From the NCBI GenBank assembly GCA_001689485.1, contig LUJQ01000014.1:11253-75252 (forward strand): a stretch of DNA of 64,000 nucleotides, in the 5' to 3' direction. The position numbers and the translations under genes were made by a program. The DNA is from Bacteroidales bacterium M6 (GTDB lineage Bacteria > Bacteroidota > Bacteroidia > Bacteroidales > Muribaculaceae). The notes beneath the pieces were generated by a model that saw only the letters and a program-made list of their open reading frames with translations, searched no databases and was not told the origin of the DNA. Shown here one piece after another: positions 8,694 through 17,430 of this stretch (positions within the stretch are counted from its first letter, which is position 1; each line of letters starts with the position of its first letter).

Positions 8694-10883
8694 TTAACGG
8701 ATGAAAAGCATCTCACGGTATTTTGGTAACGGCCACATCTCGTTGTCGACCATGAGTTCAAGCTTGTCGATGTGGTAGCGTATGCGCTCCATAGCCGGCA
8801 CCACCGTGTCATGGTAGGCAATCGCTTTCTCACGCTCCGACTCGATGCGGTTGGCCGCCTTACGGGCGTTGACCATACGCTCAGTTTCTTCCTTTATAAC
8901 GCTCATATGCTCCGACATGCGCTCTATTATACCGAGGTCACGCGCTGTAAGGGCATTCCCTTTCGAAACAGGGAAAAGTGTTTTAAGCTTGACCATGTTA
9001 TCGACAAGAATCGACTGGTAGCGGGTGGCGACAGGCACCACGTGGTTCAACGCGAGATCGCCGAGCACACGCGCCTCAATCTGTATCTTCTTTGTATAGG
9101 TTTCCCATTTGACCTCGTTGCGTGCTTTAAGCTCCAATTCGGAGAACACCCCGGTTTCACCAAACATTTTGACCGATTCAGGACGCAGGTATGCATCGAA
9201 GATTACCGGGACTGACGTTTCGCAGTCAAGACCGCGACGTTCGGCTTCGGCTTTCCATTCGTCGCTATACCCGTTACCGTCGAAATGAATCGGTTTCGAC
9301 TGTATAATCAACGCCTTAGCCTCTTCAAGGATTGCATGGTAGAGCGATTCCTCACGTTCGATACGTGCATCCACTTTTTCCTTGAAATCCTTCAACTGCT
9401 CGGCAACTGCGGCATTCAGGGCAATCATTGCCGAGGCACAGTTGGCCGATGATCCTACGGCACGGAATTCGAAACGGTTACCGGTGAATGCAAACGGCGA
9501 GGTGCGGTTGCGGTCGGTGTTGTCGAGCATGATTTCCGGAATCTGCGCCACACCCATGTCGATGCCTTCTTTCTCTGAAAATGTAATCAGTTCGTCGTCA
9601 GTGCTGTTTTCCAGGCGCTCAAGTATGTCGGCAATCTGTTTGCCGGTAAAAATAGATATAATGGCCGGCGGCGCTTCGTTAGCCCCGAGGCGGTGGGCAT
9701 TCGTGGCCGATGAAATCGAAGCTTTAAGCAAGCCGTTATGGCGGTGCACGGCAGCCATAACATTAGCCACAAAGGTAATAAACCTCAGGTTTTCACGCGG
9801 GGTTTTGCCGGGGGAGAAAAGCAAGGTACCCGTGTCGGTGCCAAGGCTCCAGTTGTTATGCTTGCCGGAACCGTTCACCCCGGCAAAAGGCTTCTCATGA
9901 AGCAGGACACGGAAATGGTGACGCCTTGCCACTTCGGTCATAACCGACATAAGGAGCAGGTTATGGTCGTTGGCAAGATTTGTTTCCTCGAATATAGGGG
10001 CTAGTTCGAACTGGTTGGGTGCAACCTCGTTATGGCGTGTATGTGCCGGGATTCCCAGCTTGTGGCATTCGATTTCCAAGTCGAGCATAAACGCCTGCAC
10101 ACGCGACGGTATTGCCCCGAAATAGTGGTCTTCAAGCTGCTGGTTTTTAGCACTCTCATGACCCATGAGGGTACGGCCGGTCATAACAAGGTCGGGACGC
10201 GCCGCATACAGGGCCTCATCGACCAGGAAATACTCCTGTTCCCATCCAAGATACGACAATACATGACGCACATCTTTATCGAAATAGCGTGCCACATCGG
10301 CAGCGGCCTTGTCAACCGCATTAAGGGCACGTAGAAGCGGGGTTTTAAAATCGAGCGACTCGCCGGTGTAGGATATGAAGATAGTCGGGATGCAGAGCGT
10401 TTTATTCACAATGAACACAGGCGAGGAAATATCCCATGCCGAATACCCACGGGCTTCGAAAGTGTTTCTGATACCGCCGTTAGGGAAACTCGAGGCATCA
10501 GGTTCCTGCTGCACAAGCAGCTTGCCTGCGAATTCTTCAACAACCCCGCCCTTGCCGTCATGTTCCACAAAACTGTCATGTTTTTCGGCAGTGCCGCCGG
10601 TCAGCGGGTGAAACCAGTGAGTGTAATGATGTGCACCATTGTCAAGCGCCCATTTCTTCATCCCGGCAGCAACGCTGTCGGCCAGTTCGCGAGAGATAGG
10701 CTGTTTGTTGTCAATGGCATAAACAAGCCTGTCGAATGTCTTTTTAGGGAGATACTCATACATGCGCTGCCTGTTGAACACAGCTTCTGCATAATACTTC
10801 TCCGGACTCTCTTTCGGCGGCACTACCGCCACTGCCTTGCGGTCGGAAGCTTCCTTGACCGCCTTGAATCTAAGTAAAGACAT
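8694..10883 (-). CDS. glnN: Glutamine synthetase type III
   Basis: A 729-residue cytosolic enzyme that assimilates ammonium into glutamine with ATP. Length and content match GSIII, the usual glutamine synthetase of Bacteroidales: a GSIII N-terminal domain, then the catalytic domain with VNGSGKHNNWSLGTDTG and APPAIISIFTG motifs. I start at the ATG at 10883 (MSLLRFKAV), discarding 17 upstream residues that are not conserved-looking. Glutamine is the substrate of the PurF-like enzyme encoded next, so the pair links nitrogen assimilation to purine synthesis. Confidence 0.95.
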   Translation of the reverse strand: MSLLRFKAVKEASDRKAVAVVPPKESPEKYYAEAVFNRQRMYEYLPKKTFDRLVYAIDNKQPISRELADSVAAGMKKWALDNGAHHYTHWFHPLTGGTAEKHDSFVEHDGKGGVVEEFAGKLLVQQEPDASSFPNGGIRNTFEARGYSAWDISSPVFIVNKTLCIPTIFISYTGESLDFKTPLLRALNAVDKAAADVARYFDKDVRHVLSYLGWEQEYFLVDEALYAARPDLVMTGRTLMGHESAKNQQLEDHYFGAIPSRVQAFMLDLEIECHKLGIPAHTRHNEVAPNQFELAPIFEETNLANDHNLLLMSVMTEVARRHHFRVLLHEKPFAGVNGSGKHNNWSLGTDTGTLLFSPGKTPRENLRFITFVANVMAAVHRHNGLLKASISSATNAHRLGANEAPPAIISIFTGKQIADILERLENSTDDELITFSEKEGIDMGVAQIPEIMLDNTDRNRTSPFAFTGNRFEFRAVGSSANCASAMIALNAAVAEQLKDFKEKVDARIEREESLYHAILEEAKALIIQSKPIHFDGNGYSDEWKAEAERRGLDCETSVPVIFDAYLRPESVKMFGETGVFSELELKARNEVKWETYTKKIQIEARVLGDLALNHVVPVATRYQSILVDNMVKLKTLFPVSKGNALTARDLGIIERMSEHMSVIKEETERMVNARKAANRIESEREKAIAYHDTVVPAMERIRYHIDKLELMVDNEMWPLPKYREMLFIR

Positions 10884-11016
10884 AGATTTTAATTGAATTG
10901 AGATAAAATTGGAATTGTGACCTTTGGGAACCAACCCGTTAAGTCTTAGAGATAACCTTAGAAATTAAATCCGCTGCATATACACGTATATCGTCTACAT
11001 GCCGGTGATAATAATG

Positions 11017-11049
11017 AAAGGCTCCGGGACGTGAAACCCCGAAGCCTTT
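11017..11049 (-). terminator. Terminator after dapL
   Basis: On the minus strand AAAGGCTTCGGGG pairs with CCCGGAGCCTTT with one mismatch, immediately after the dapL stop codon at 11056. Confidence 0.7.
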
Positions 11050-11055
11050 AAGCCG

Positions 11056-12288
11056 TTATTGGAACGCACGGCGTATGCGGTCAACCGCCTCTACCGTATT
11101 TTCATAGGTGTTGAAAGCGGTCAATCTTAAATAGCCTTCACCCGACGGCCCGAATCCGGCACCCGGGGTACCTGCCACGTGGCAACGGTCGAGCAGCATA
11201 TCGAAGAATCCCCATGAATCAAGCCCTGCAGGGGTCTTAATCCATACGTAGGGGGCATTCTCCCCTCCGTAAACCTCAAGACCGGCCGCTTTCAGCCCCT
11301 CGCGAAGGGTTGCGGCATTGCGGAGATAATAATCAACCGATTCACTTGTCTGACGTTTCCCTGCCTCGGTGTAGATTGCCGCAGCCGCACGTTGGGATAT
11401 ATATGACGCACCGTTGAATTTGGTACACTGCCTGCGCAACCACAGATGATTCATCGAAACCTTGTTTCCGGCGCTGTCATGCCCGAAAAGAGTTTTAGGC
11501 ACAACCGTGTAGGCACATCTGACACCTGTAAACCCTGCCGTTTTTGAAAAACTGCGGAATTCGACAGCCACCTCACGCGCACCTTCTATCTCGTAAATGC
11601 TGTGTGGCACATCATCCCTGCGGATAAATGTTTCATAAGCCGAGTCATAAAGTATAAGCGAGCCGTTGGCACGGGCATAATCAACCCACACCTTAAGCTG
11701 CTCGCGGGTCAGCGTAGTGCCTGTCGGGTTATTCGGATAGCAGAGATAGATAATATCGGGAACCTCGTCAGGCAATTCGGGGACAAAACCGTTGGTGGCC
11801 GTTACAGGAAGGTAGATTATATTGCTCCAACAACCGTCGGCTTCAAGATTACCTGCACGCCCCCCCATCACATTCGTATCCACATACACCGGGTAAACCG
11901 GGTCTGTAACCGCCACGCGGTTGCCACGGGCAAGGATATCGCCGATATTGCCGGTATCGCTCTTCGCCCCGTCGCTCACAAAGATTTCGTCGGGTGATAT
12001 ATCGACCCCTCTTGCACGGTAGTCATTTTCTGCGATAGCCTCACGCAGGAACGGGTAACCCTGTTCCGGCCCGTAACCTTTAAACGTTGCCGACGAAGCC
12101 TGTTCGTCAACAGCCGCGTGCATGGCTTCTATAACGGCAGGACACAAAGGACGTGTCACATCGCCGATACCCATACGAATCACATCAGCCTCGGGATGAG
12201 CCTCTTTATAAGCATTTATTCGCCGTGCCACTTCCGAAAAAAGGTAGCTTTCGGCAAGTTTGCAAAAATTGTCGTTTATTCTGAACAT
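11056..12288 (-). CDS. dapL: LL-diaminopimelate aminotransferase
   Basis: A 410-residue fold-type I PLP aminotransferase that converts tetrahydrodipicolinate directly to LL-diaminopimelate, the short route to lysine and peptidoglycan precursor. The PLP lysine is in SFSKTAGFTG; the N terminus FRINDNFCKLAESYLFSEVARRI and the YPNNPTGTTL motif are typical of DapL. It lies 58 bases downstream of dapF, whose product uses LL-DAP, so the two form an operon. Confidence 0.95.
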   Translation of the reverse strand: MFRINDNFCKLAESYLFSEVARRINAYKEAHPEADVIRMGIGDVTRPLCPAVIEAMHAAVDEQASSATFKGYGPEQGYPFLREAIAENDYRARGVDISPDEIFVSDGAKSDTGNIGDILARGNRVAVTDPVYPVYVDTNVMGGRAGNLEADGCWSNIIYLPVTATNGFVPELPDEVPDIIYLCYPNNPTGTTLTREQLKVWVDYARANGSLILYDSAYETFIRRDDVPHSIYEIEGAREVAVEFRSFSKTAGFTGVRCAYTVVPKTLFGHDSAGNKVSMNHLWLRRQCTKFNGASYISQRAAAAIYTEAGKRQTSESVDYYLRNAATLREGLKAAGLEVYGGENAPYVWIKTPAGLDSWGFFDMLLDRCHVAGTPGAGFGPSGEGYLRLTAFNTYENTVEAVDRIRRAFQ

Positions 12289-12346
12289 AAAGTTATCCTA
12301 TGTCACATCGTCGGCATGCATGGCCTCCGATTCTGATTTGCTTAAA

Positions 12347-13222
12347 TTAAAAATCCGATACTTCGCCGGAGAACACCTCGGTAGCTCCCCCGGTCATAAA
12401 CACATGCCCCGACTGGCGGTTCCATTCCACCCGCAGGTCGCCGCCCGGCAGATGCACCGTCACTTCACGATTGGTACGCCCTGTGAGTATGGCCGCAACG
12501 GCTGTTGCACATGCCCCTGTGCCGCAAGCCATTGTTTCGCCACTGCCCCTTTCCCAAACCCTCATACGGATTTCGTCGGGTGAAATCACTTGCGCGAATT
12601 CGATGTTTGCCCTGTCGGGCCACATCGGGTGAACTTCAAGCCCGGGGCCGGTTCCCAGCACGTGGGCATCAGTAACCTCATCAACAAAAACAACCCCGTG
12701 GGGATTGCCCATCGACACAGCCGTAAGCCTCAAATCCTCACCGGCCACATTGACAGGTATATCCACATTACCGCAACCGGCATGAACACTTACCGGGATA
12801 AGATTCGGGGTAAGTTCTGGAAGCCCCATATCAACTGTGACCGAAACGATTCTACCGTCATGACCGGGAATGAGATGCAAATATTTAACGCCCGAAAGAG
12901 TTTCGAGCGTTATGTCGCATTTCTGCGTGTGATGATGGTCGTAAACATACTTACCCACACAACGAGAGCCGTTGCCACACATCTTCGCTTCCGAACCGTC
13001 GGCATTGAAAATGCGCATTTTAAAATCGGCATTATCCGAGGGAAGAATCATTATGATTCCGTCACCACCTATGCCGCAATGCCGGTCACTGAGCCTGCGC
13101 GATATTTCAGCCAGGCGGTCATCGTCGTAGATAAGCGAACTGTCGGCCCCTCCGAAGCTGCCATCCATACAATCTATATAGATGTAGTCGTTGCCAAGGC
13201 CATGCATTTTTGTAAATTTCAT
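12347..13222 (-). CDS. dapF: Diaminopimelate epimerase
   Basis: A 291-residue cofactor-independent epimerase that makes meso-DAP from LL-DAP. The two catalytic cysteines are visible, in MCGNGSRC (about residue 80) and ACGTGACA (about residue 230). The N terminus MKFTKMHGLGNDYIY is the standard start. It is the first gene of a leftward dapF-dapL operon, with a GTAACTTTGC promoter core upstream. Confidence 0.96.
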   Translation of the reverse strand: MKFTKMHGLGNDYIYIDCMDGSFGGADSSLIYDDDRLAEISRRLSDRHCGIGGDGIIMILPSDNADFKMRIFNADGSEAKMCGNGSRCVGKYVYDHHHTQKCDITLETLSGVKYLHLIPGHDGRIVSVTVDMGLPELTPNLIPVSVHAGCGNVDIPVNVAGEDLRLTAVSMGNPHGVVFVDEVTDAHVLGTGPGLEVHPMWPDRANIEFAQVISPDEIRMRVWERGSGETMACGTGACATAVAAILTGRTNREVTVHLPGGDLRVEWNRQSGHVFMTGGATEVFSGEVSDF

Positions 13223-13274
13223 CCTTGAATACGAATGAGTGCCGGGGTTGCATCCCCGTTGTTATTTGAAAGCG

Positions 13275-13282
13275 CAAAGTTA
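13275..13282 (-). promoter_or_regulatory. -7 box of the dapF-dapL promoter
   Basis: Minus-strand TAACTTTG, inside GTAACTTTGC (13274-13283). A weak TTG lies about 23 bases upstream at plus 13306-13308. The leader to the dapF ATG would be about 45 bases. Confidence 0.5.
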
Positions 13283-13466
13283 CAAAATTTCCATAAACAA
13301 TCCCGCAATTTCACCCATTGCCAAATAAAAAAAATACCACATTCCGATTTCATTGGCAGCCTTATGTAATAGACAGCATGGTTTTACGTTAAATATATAG
13401 TTATAACCGAGTGGCTGTGGGGCTTGGAACCCCCTATGGCCATTGAAACATTTGGCCACCAACGAA

Positions 13467-14513
13467 ATGAATATTACCCGATTACGGTTAAACGTATATT
13501 GCCGCGCAGCCTTACTTACGCTTTTGGCAGCCTTGTGTCATACAACGGCCACCGCGCAGGACGGCTCTACGGCCTACAACTATCTTAACATCACTTCATC
13601 TGCAAGAATATATGGTCTAGGAGGTGTAAACATTACCGCCGTTGAAGACGAACTTGGCATTTCCGACCAAAACCCGGCGCTTCTCGGCCCGGAAATGGAC
13701 AACCAGGTACTTATTGACTACATGCTCTATATGGGTGGCTCCAATTTCGCAGGCGCGCGATACGCACGGGCTATCAACGACCGTGGAACATGGTCAGCCG
13801 GCATCCGCTATTTCGGATACGGAAACATAACGGCTGCCGACGAATTCGGCAACATAAACGGGACGTTTTCCCCGAAGGATGTAAACTTCAACGGGGCTTT
13901 TTCCTACGACATTACCGACCGCTTGCGTGGCGGTATAGCATTGAAATTCCTTTACAGCAGCTATGAGGCATATTCCGCACTGGCCATAGCCACCGACCTC
14001 GGACTTAACTATTATGATTCCGACTCGGAATTCTCGGCATCAATAGTGCTTGCAAATGCCGGAGGGCAGATAAAACGTTTTAACGAGACTCACGACAGGC
14101 TCCCCATCGACCTCCGTATCGGTGTCGCCAAAATATTCCCGGGATTCCCGGCAAGATTCTCGATAACCGCATGGAATCTCACGAAATGGCATCTTCCCTA
14201 TCTTGAAACCGGCGACGGCACAACGTCAGAACCGTTTGCAAAAAAGGACTCGTTCAGCTCCAACCTGTTCCGTCATCTGATTTTCGGCGTTGATTTCATA
14301 CCCTCCGACAGATTCTATATAGCCTTAGGCTACAATTATAAGACCAGGACGGATATGAGCACTTATTCCCGCAGTTTCCTGTCGGGATTCTCGCTCGGAG
14401 CCGGGCTAAACCTAAGGCGCTTCAACATGGGTCTGGCATTCGCACAGCCGCATTCCGGGGCCACCACGCTGATGCTCAACCTCAATTTAAACCTAAACGA
14501 CCTGCTCAACTAA
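13467..14513 (+). CDS. porQ: Type IX secretion system outer-membrane protein PorQ
   Basis: A 348-residue outer-membrane protein with a signal peptide (residues 1 to about 31, ending TTATAQ) and a beta-barrel-like body with a YNYLNITSSARIYGLGG start and LGISDQNPALL segment typical of PorQ/PorV-like proteins. PorQ belongs to the T9SS attachment module at the cell surface. ATG 13443 is also in frame but ATG 13467 gives a cleaner signal peptide. It heads a tight operon with cmk and ispH, a neighbourhood I recall for porQ in other Bacteroidales. Confidence 0.85.
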   Translation: MNITRLRLNVYCRAALLTLLAALCHTTATAQDGSTAYNYLNITSSARIYGLGGVNITAVEDELGISDQNPALLGPEMDNQVLIDYMLYMGGSNFAGARYARAINDRGTWSAGIRYFGYGNITAADEFGNINGTFSPKDVNFNGAFSYDITDRLRGGIALKFLYSSYEAYSALAIATDLGLNYYDSDSEFSASIVLANAGGQIKRFNETHDRLPIDLRIGVAKIFPGFPARFSITAWNLTKWHLPYLETGDGTTSEPFAKKDSFSSNLFRHLIFGVDFIPSDRFYIALGYNYKTRTDMSTYSRSFLSGFSLGAGLNLRRFNMGLAFAQPHSGATTLMLNLNLNLNDLLN

Positions 14514-14530
14514 CTGCAACAACTTAAGTA

Positions 14531-15235
14531 ATGGATACACCAAAAATCACAATAGCTATCGACGGATATTCGTCATCAGGTAAAAGTTCCATGGCTAAGA
14601 CCCTGGCCAAGGCGTTGGGATACGACTATGTCGACACAGGGGCAATGTACCGTGCCGTGACACTTTATGCCATGCGTCACTCACTGATTGATGCCGAAGG
14701 CGTTGCCGATTCCCAGGCTATAGCCGAAGCCCTCCCAAAAATCGGGATCGCCTTCCGCAGGGAAGCCGACGGAAGCCAGCACACACTCCTTAACGGCGAG
14801 GATGTGGAGGAAACTATACGACATCTCGACGTATCGAACAACGTATCGGCTGTTGCCGCGATTCCGGCAGTACGTCACGACCTGGTGAAAAAACAGCAGG
14901 CATTCGGCACAGGGAAAGGAATCGTGATGGACGGACGCGACATAGGCACCACGGTGTTCCCGGATGCGGAAATGAAGATTTTCGTTACGGCATCCCCGCA
15001 GACCCGTGCCCAACGCAGGGTTGCCGAACTGATTGAAAAAGGGATACCGGCATCTTACGAGGAAGTGCTTGCAAACGTGGTTCACCGCGACCATATCGAT
15101 GAGACACGTGCCGAAAGCCCCCTGCGCCGTGCCGATGATGCCATAACGCTTGATAACTCAACCATGACCGTGGACGAGCAGAACCGATGGCTGCTTGACC
15201 GCTACGAGGAATGTATAGCAAAATCAAACCGCTGA
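14531..15235 (+). CDS. cmk: Cytidylate kinase
   Basis: A 234-residue cytosolic kinase that phosphorylates CMP and dCMP. The P-loop GYSSSGKS is at residues 12-19, VDTGAMYRA follows, and GIVMDGRDIGTTVFPDA is the characteristic central motif. It starts 17 bases after porQ. Confidence 0.96.
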   Translation: MDTPKITIAIDGYSSSGKSSMAKTLAKALGYDYVDTGAMYRAVTLYAMRHSLIDAEGVADSQAIAEALPKIGIAFRREADGSQHTLLNGEDVEETIRHLDVSNNVSAVAAIPAVRHDLVKKQQAFGTGKGIVMDGRDIGTTVFPDAEMKIFVTASPQTRAQRRVAELIEKGIPASYEEVLANVVHRDHIDETRAESPLRRADDAITLDNSTMTVDEQNRWLLDRYEECIAKSNR

Positions 15236-15265
15236 ACCTCCATAAGAAAGGCTTATCATAAAAGG

Positions 15266-16123
15266 ATGCAAGTTGAAATAGATAACGATTCGGGATTCTG
15301 CTTCGGCGTGGTGACAGCCATTAAAAAGGCCGAGGAAGAACTTGAAAAATCAGGCACACTCTACTGCCTCGGCGACATCGTGCACAACAGCGACGAGGTT
15401 CAGCGCCTGTCGGAGAAGGGATTGAAAATTATTACCCACGAAGAGATGGCACACCTTAAGGATGTAAAGGTGTTGCTGCGTGCACATGGCGAACCACCTT
15501 CCACCTATGGCCTCGCCCAAAGCAACAACATCGACATCATCGACGCCACCTGCCCTGTGGTGTTGCGCCTGCAGCAACGCATCAAACAAAGCTTTGATGC
15601 CGATGATGCCGAGCGCCCGCAAATCGTGATTTATGGGAAAAAGGGGCATGCCGAAGTCAACGGGTTGGTCGGACAGACCGCCGGGCAGGCAATAGTGATT
15701 GAAAACATAGCGGAACTCGACAAAGTAGACTTCAACCGTCCGATAGCGCTCTATTCCCAAACCACCAAATCACTGACAGGCTTCCAGGAGGTTATAGATG
15801 AAATCAAACGCCGGATGGCTCCAGGCATAAAGTTCGAAAGCTTCGACACCATATGCCGCCAGGTGGCCAACCGTGTAGAGAAGCTACAACGCTTTGCCGA
15901 GCATCACGATGTAATACTTTTCGTTGCCGGCAACAAAAGCAGCAACGGCAAGGTTCTTTATGCCAACTGCCTGGAAGTGAACCCGCGCACGCATCTGATT
16001 GCAAACGCATCAGAAATCAAGCCGGAATGGCTTGCAGATGCCGAAAGCATAGGTATATGCGGTGCGACATCCACACCGCGATGGCTTATGGAGGAGGTGA
16101 AATGGAAAATTTTGTCGCTGTAG
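15266..16123 (+). CDS. ispH: 4-hydroxy-3-methylbut-2-enyl diphosphate reductase
   Basis: A 285-residue iron-sulfur enzyme, the last step of the MEP isoprenoid pathway, making IPP and DMAPP. The three cluster cysteines can be located: Cys12 in GFCFGV, one in DATCPVV near residue 97, and one in FDTICRQVANR near residue 197. The C terminus overlaps the next gene by 22 bases. No S1-domain fusion is present, unlike some Firmicutes and Bacteroidetes forms. Confidence 0.95.
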   Translation: MQVEIDNDSGFCFGVVTAIKKAEEELEKSGTLYCLGDIVHNSDEVQRLSEKGLKIITHEEMAHLKDVKVLLRAHGEPPSTYGLAQSNNIDIIDATCPVVLRLQQRIKQSFDADDAERPQIVIYGKKGHAEVNGLVGQTAGQAIVIENIAELDKVDFNRPIALYSQTTKSLTGFQEVIDEIKRRMAPGIKFESFDTICRQVANRVEKLQRFAEHHDVILFVAGNKSSNGKVLYANCLEVNPRTHLIANASEIKPEWLADAESIGICGATSTPRWLMEEVKWKILSL

Positions 16124-16602
16124 ACGTAGAAACCGCCAACAAAGAGCCGGAAAGCATTTGCGCCATAGGGGCAGTTAAGGTTATCAACGGCATTATCACG
16201 GAGCGGTTCTATGAACTTGTAAAACCGGAACCGGAATATTATTCCAGATATTTTACAGAACAGGTTCACGGCATCGACCGGCGAATGACAGAGAATGCCC
16301 CCACATTTGATGTGGTTTGGCGACGCCTGCACAAAATAATAGGTCATCTGCCGCTTGTGGCGCACAACAAGGCTTTCGATGAGAAATGCATCCGGGCGGC
16401 ATTCCGCACATACGGGATGGATTATCCCGACTACACATTCCTATGCACGGTGCAAAAAGCCAGACGTACTATCCCACGGTCCCTTTGCCCATCATTCTCA
16501 CTGCCATACCTGTGCGACTTCCTAGGAATCCCCTTCTGTAACCATCACAATGCCCTGGCTGATGCCGAAGCATGCGCCAAAATAGCCATGGCAATCCTAT
16601 AA
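16102..16602 (+). CDS. 3'-5' exonuclease, DnaQ-like (DEDDh)
   Basis: A 166-residue single-domain exonuclease. Exo I is VAVDVETAN near residue 7, Exo II is LVAHNKAFDEKC near residue 82, and Exo III is HNALADAEACAK near residue 150, giving the DEDDh set. It may act as a stand-alone proofreading subunit or in DNA repair or RNA turnover; the substrate is not evident. ATG 16102 lies inside the ispH end, implying translational coupling. Confidence 0.87.
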   Translation: MENFVAVDVETANKEPESICAIGAVKVINGIITERFYELVKPEPEYYSRYFTEQVHGIDRRMTENAPTFDVVWRRLHKIIGHLPLVAHNKAFDEKCIRAAFRTYGMDYPDYTFLCTVQKARRTIPRSLCPSFSLPYLCDFLGIPFCNHHNALADAEACAKIAMAIL

Positions 16603-16622
16603 CCCCACATCGTAACATAATT

Positions 16623-16937
16623 ATGGCCAATCCCAATTATAAAATAATCCTCATCACCGCCTTGACATCAATCCTGACCCTATGTACGGGATGCGGCAAC
16701 AAGGGGAAAGCATCGCCAGAGGATTTACAGGCAGCCTGCAACAAGGCACGCTCGCTGGCAATCGAACTGTCAGCACAAACCGACACGATGCGTATCGAAA
16801 ACATACTGCTTGAAGTTAGGGAGCGTGAAAACTACATGCGACATCACGGCTATTCAGATGTGGCCGACATCTACATAGAAACGTTCCTTGCAACGCTCGA
16901 CTCCGTAAGCCCCGCTATTGCCAAAGAACTGCGATAA
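16623..16937 (+). CDS. Small lipoprotein of unknown function
   Basis: A 104-residue protein with a lipoprotein signal (ILTLCTGC, lipidation on Cys24 or so) followed by a short acidic, mostly helical domain. I do not recognise the family. It starts 20 bases after the exonuclease and ends just before a strong terminator, so it is the last gene of the porQ operon. Confidence 0.75.
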   Translation: MANPNYKIILITALTSILTLCTGCGNKGKASPEDLQAACNKARSLAIELSAQTDTMRIENILLEVRERENYMRHHGYSDVADIYIETFLATLDSVSPAIAKELR

Positions 16938-16942
16938 GAAAA

Positions 16943-16979
16943 GCGATGTGCCGTGACACAGATGCATCCGGCACATCGC
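16943..16979. terminator. Bidirectional terminator
   Basis: An 11-bp perfect stem (16943-16953 with 16969-16979) followed by TGTTTTCT on the plus strand. It lies between the convergent porQ operon and the ridA operon and probably serves both. Confidence 0.8.
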
Positions 16980-17041
16980 CTGTTTTCTGCTTTGGATACG
17001 CGGACTCGGGAATAATCCCGAAAGGCCGTTATCCGCACCTT

Positions 17042-17416
17042 TTAACGCACGGCAATAACTTCGATTTCAACAAGCACCTGCTTGGGAAGCTCGCGCACGG
17101 CAACTGCCGAACGTGCGGGGAACGGCGCAGTGAACACCTGGCCGTAAACCTCGTTCATAGGCACGAAATTAGCCATATCAGAAAGGAAAACGGTGGTTTT
17201 CACAACGTTGTCAACACTAAGGCCGGCTTCGGCAAGAATTGCCTTTACATTGGCAAGCGACTGGGTGGTCTGAGCGGTAATCCCTTCGGGAATTTCGCCG
17301 GTTTCGGGATTAACGGGAATCTGTCCTGAAATGAACACGAACGAACCTGTGTCGATTGCCTGGCTGTAGGGGCCGATTGCGCCCGGAGCCTTCTGTGTGG
17401 AAATTTGAGTTTTCAT
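17042..17416 (-). CDS. ridA: RidA family enamine/imine deaminase
   Basis: A 124-residue YjgF/RidA protein that hydrolyses reactive 2-aminoacrylate and related imines. GPYSQAI, the FISGQIP strand and the C-terminal SAVAVRELP with the substrate Arg are all present. It lies 14 bases after the yihY-like gene, so it is co-transcribed with it. Confidence 0.93.
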   Translation of the reverse strand: MKTQISTQKAPGAIGPYSQAIDTGSFVFISGQIPVNPETGEIPEGITAQTTQSLANVKAILAEAGLSVDNVVKTTVFLSDMANFVPMNEVYGQVFTAPFPARSAVAVRELPKQVLVEIEVIAVR

Positions 17417-17430
17417 TTTGTGATAATTAT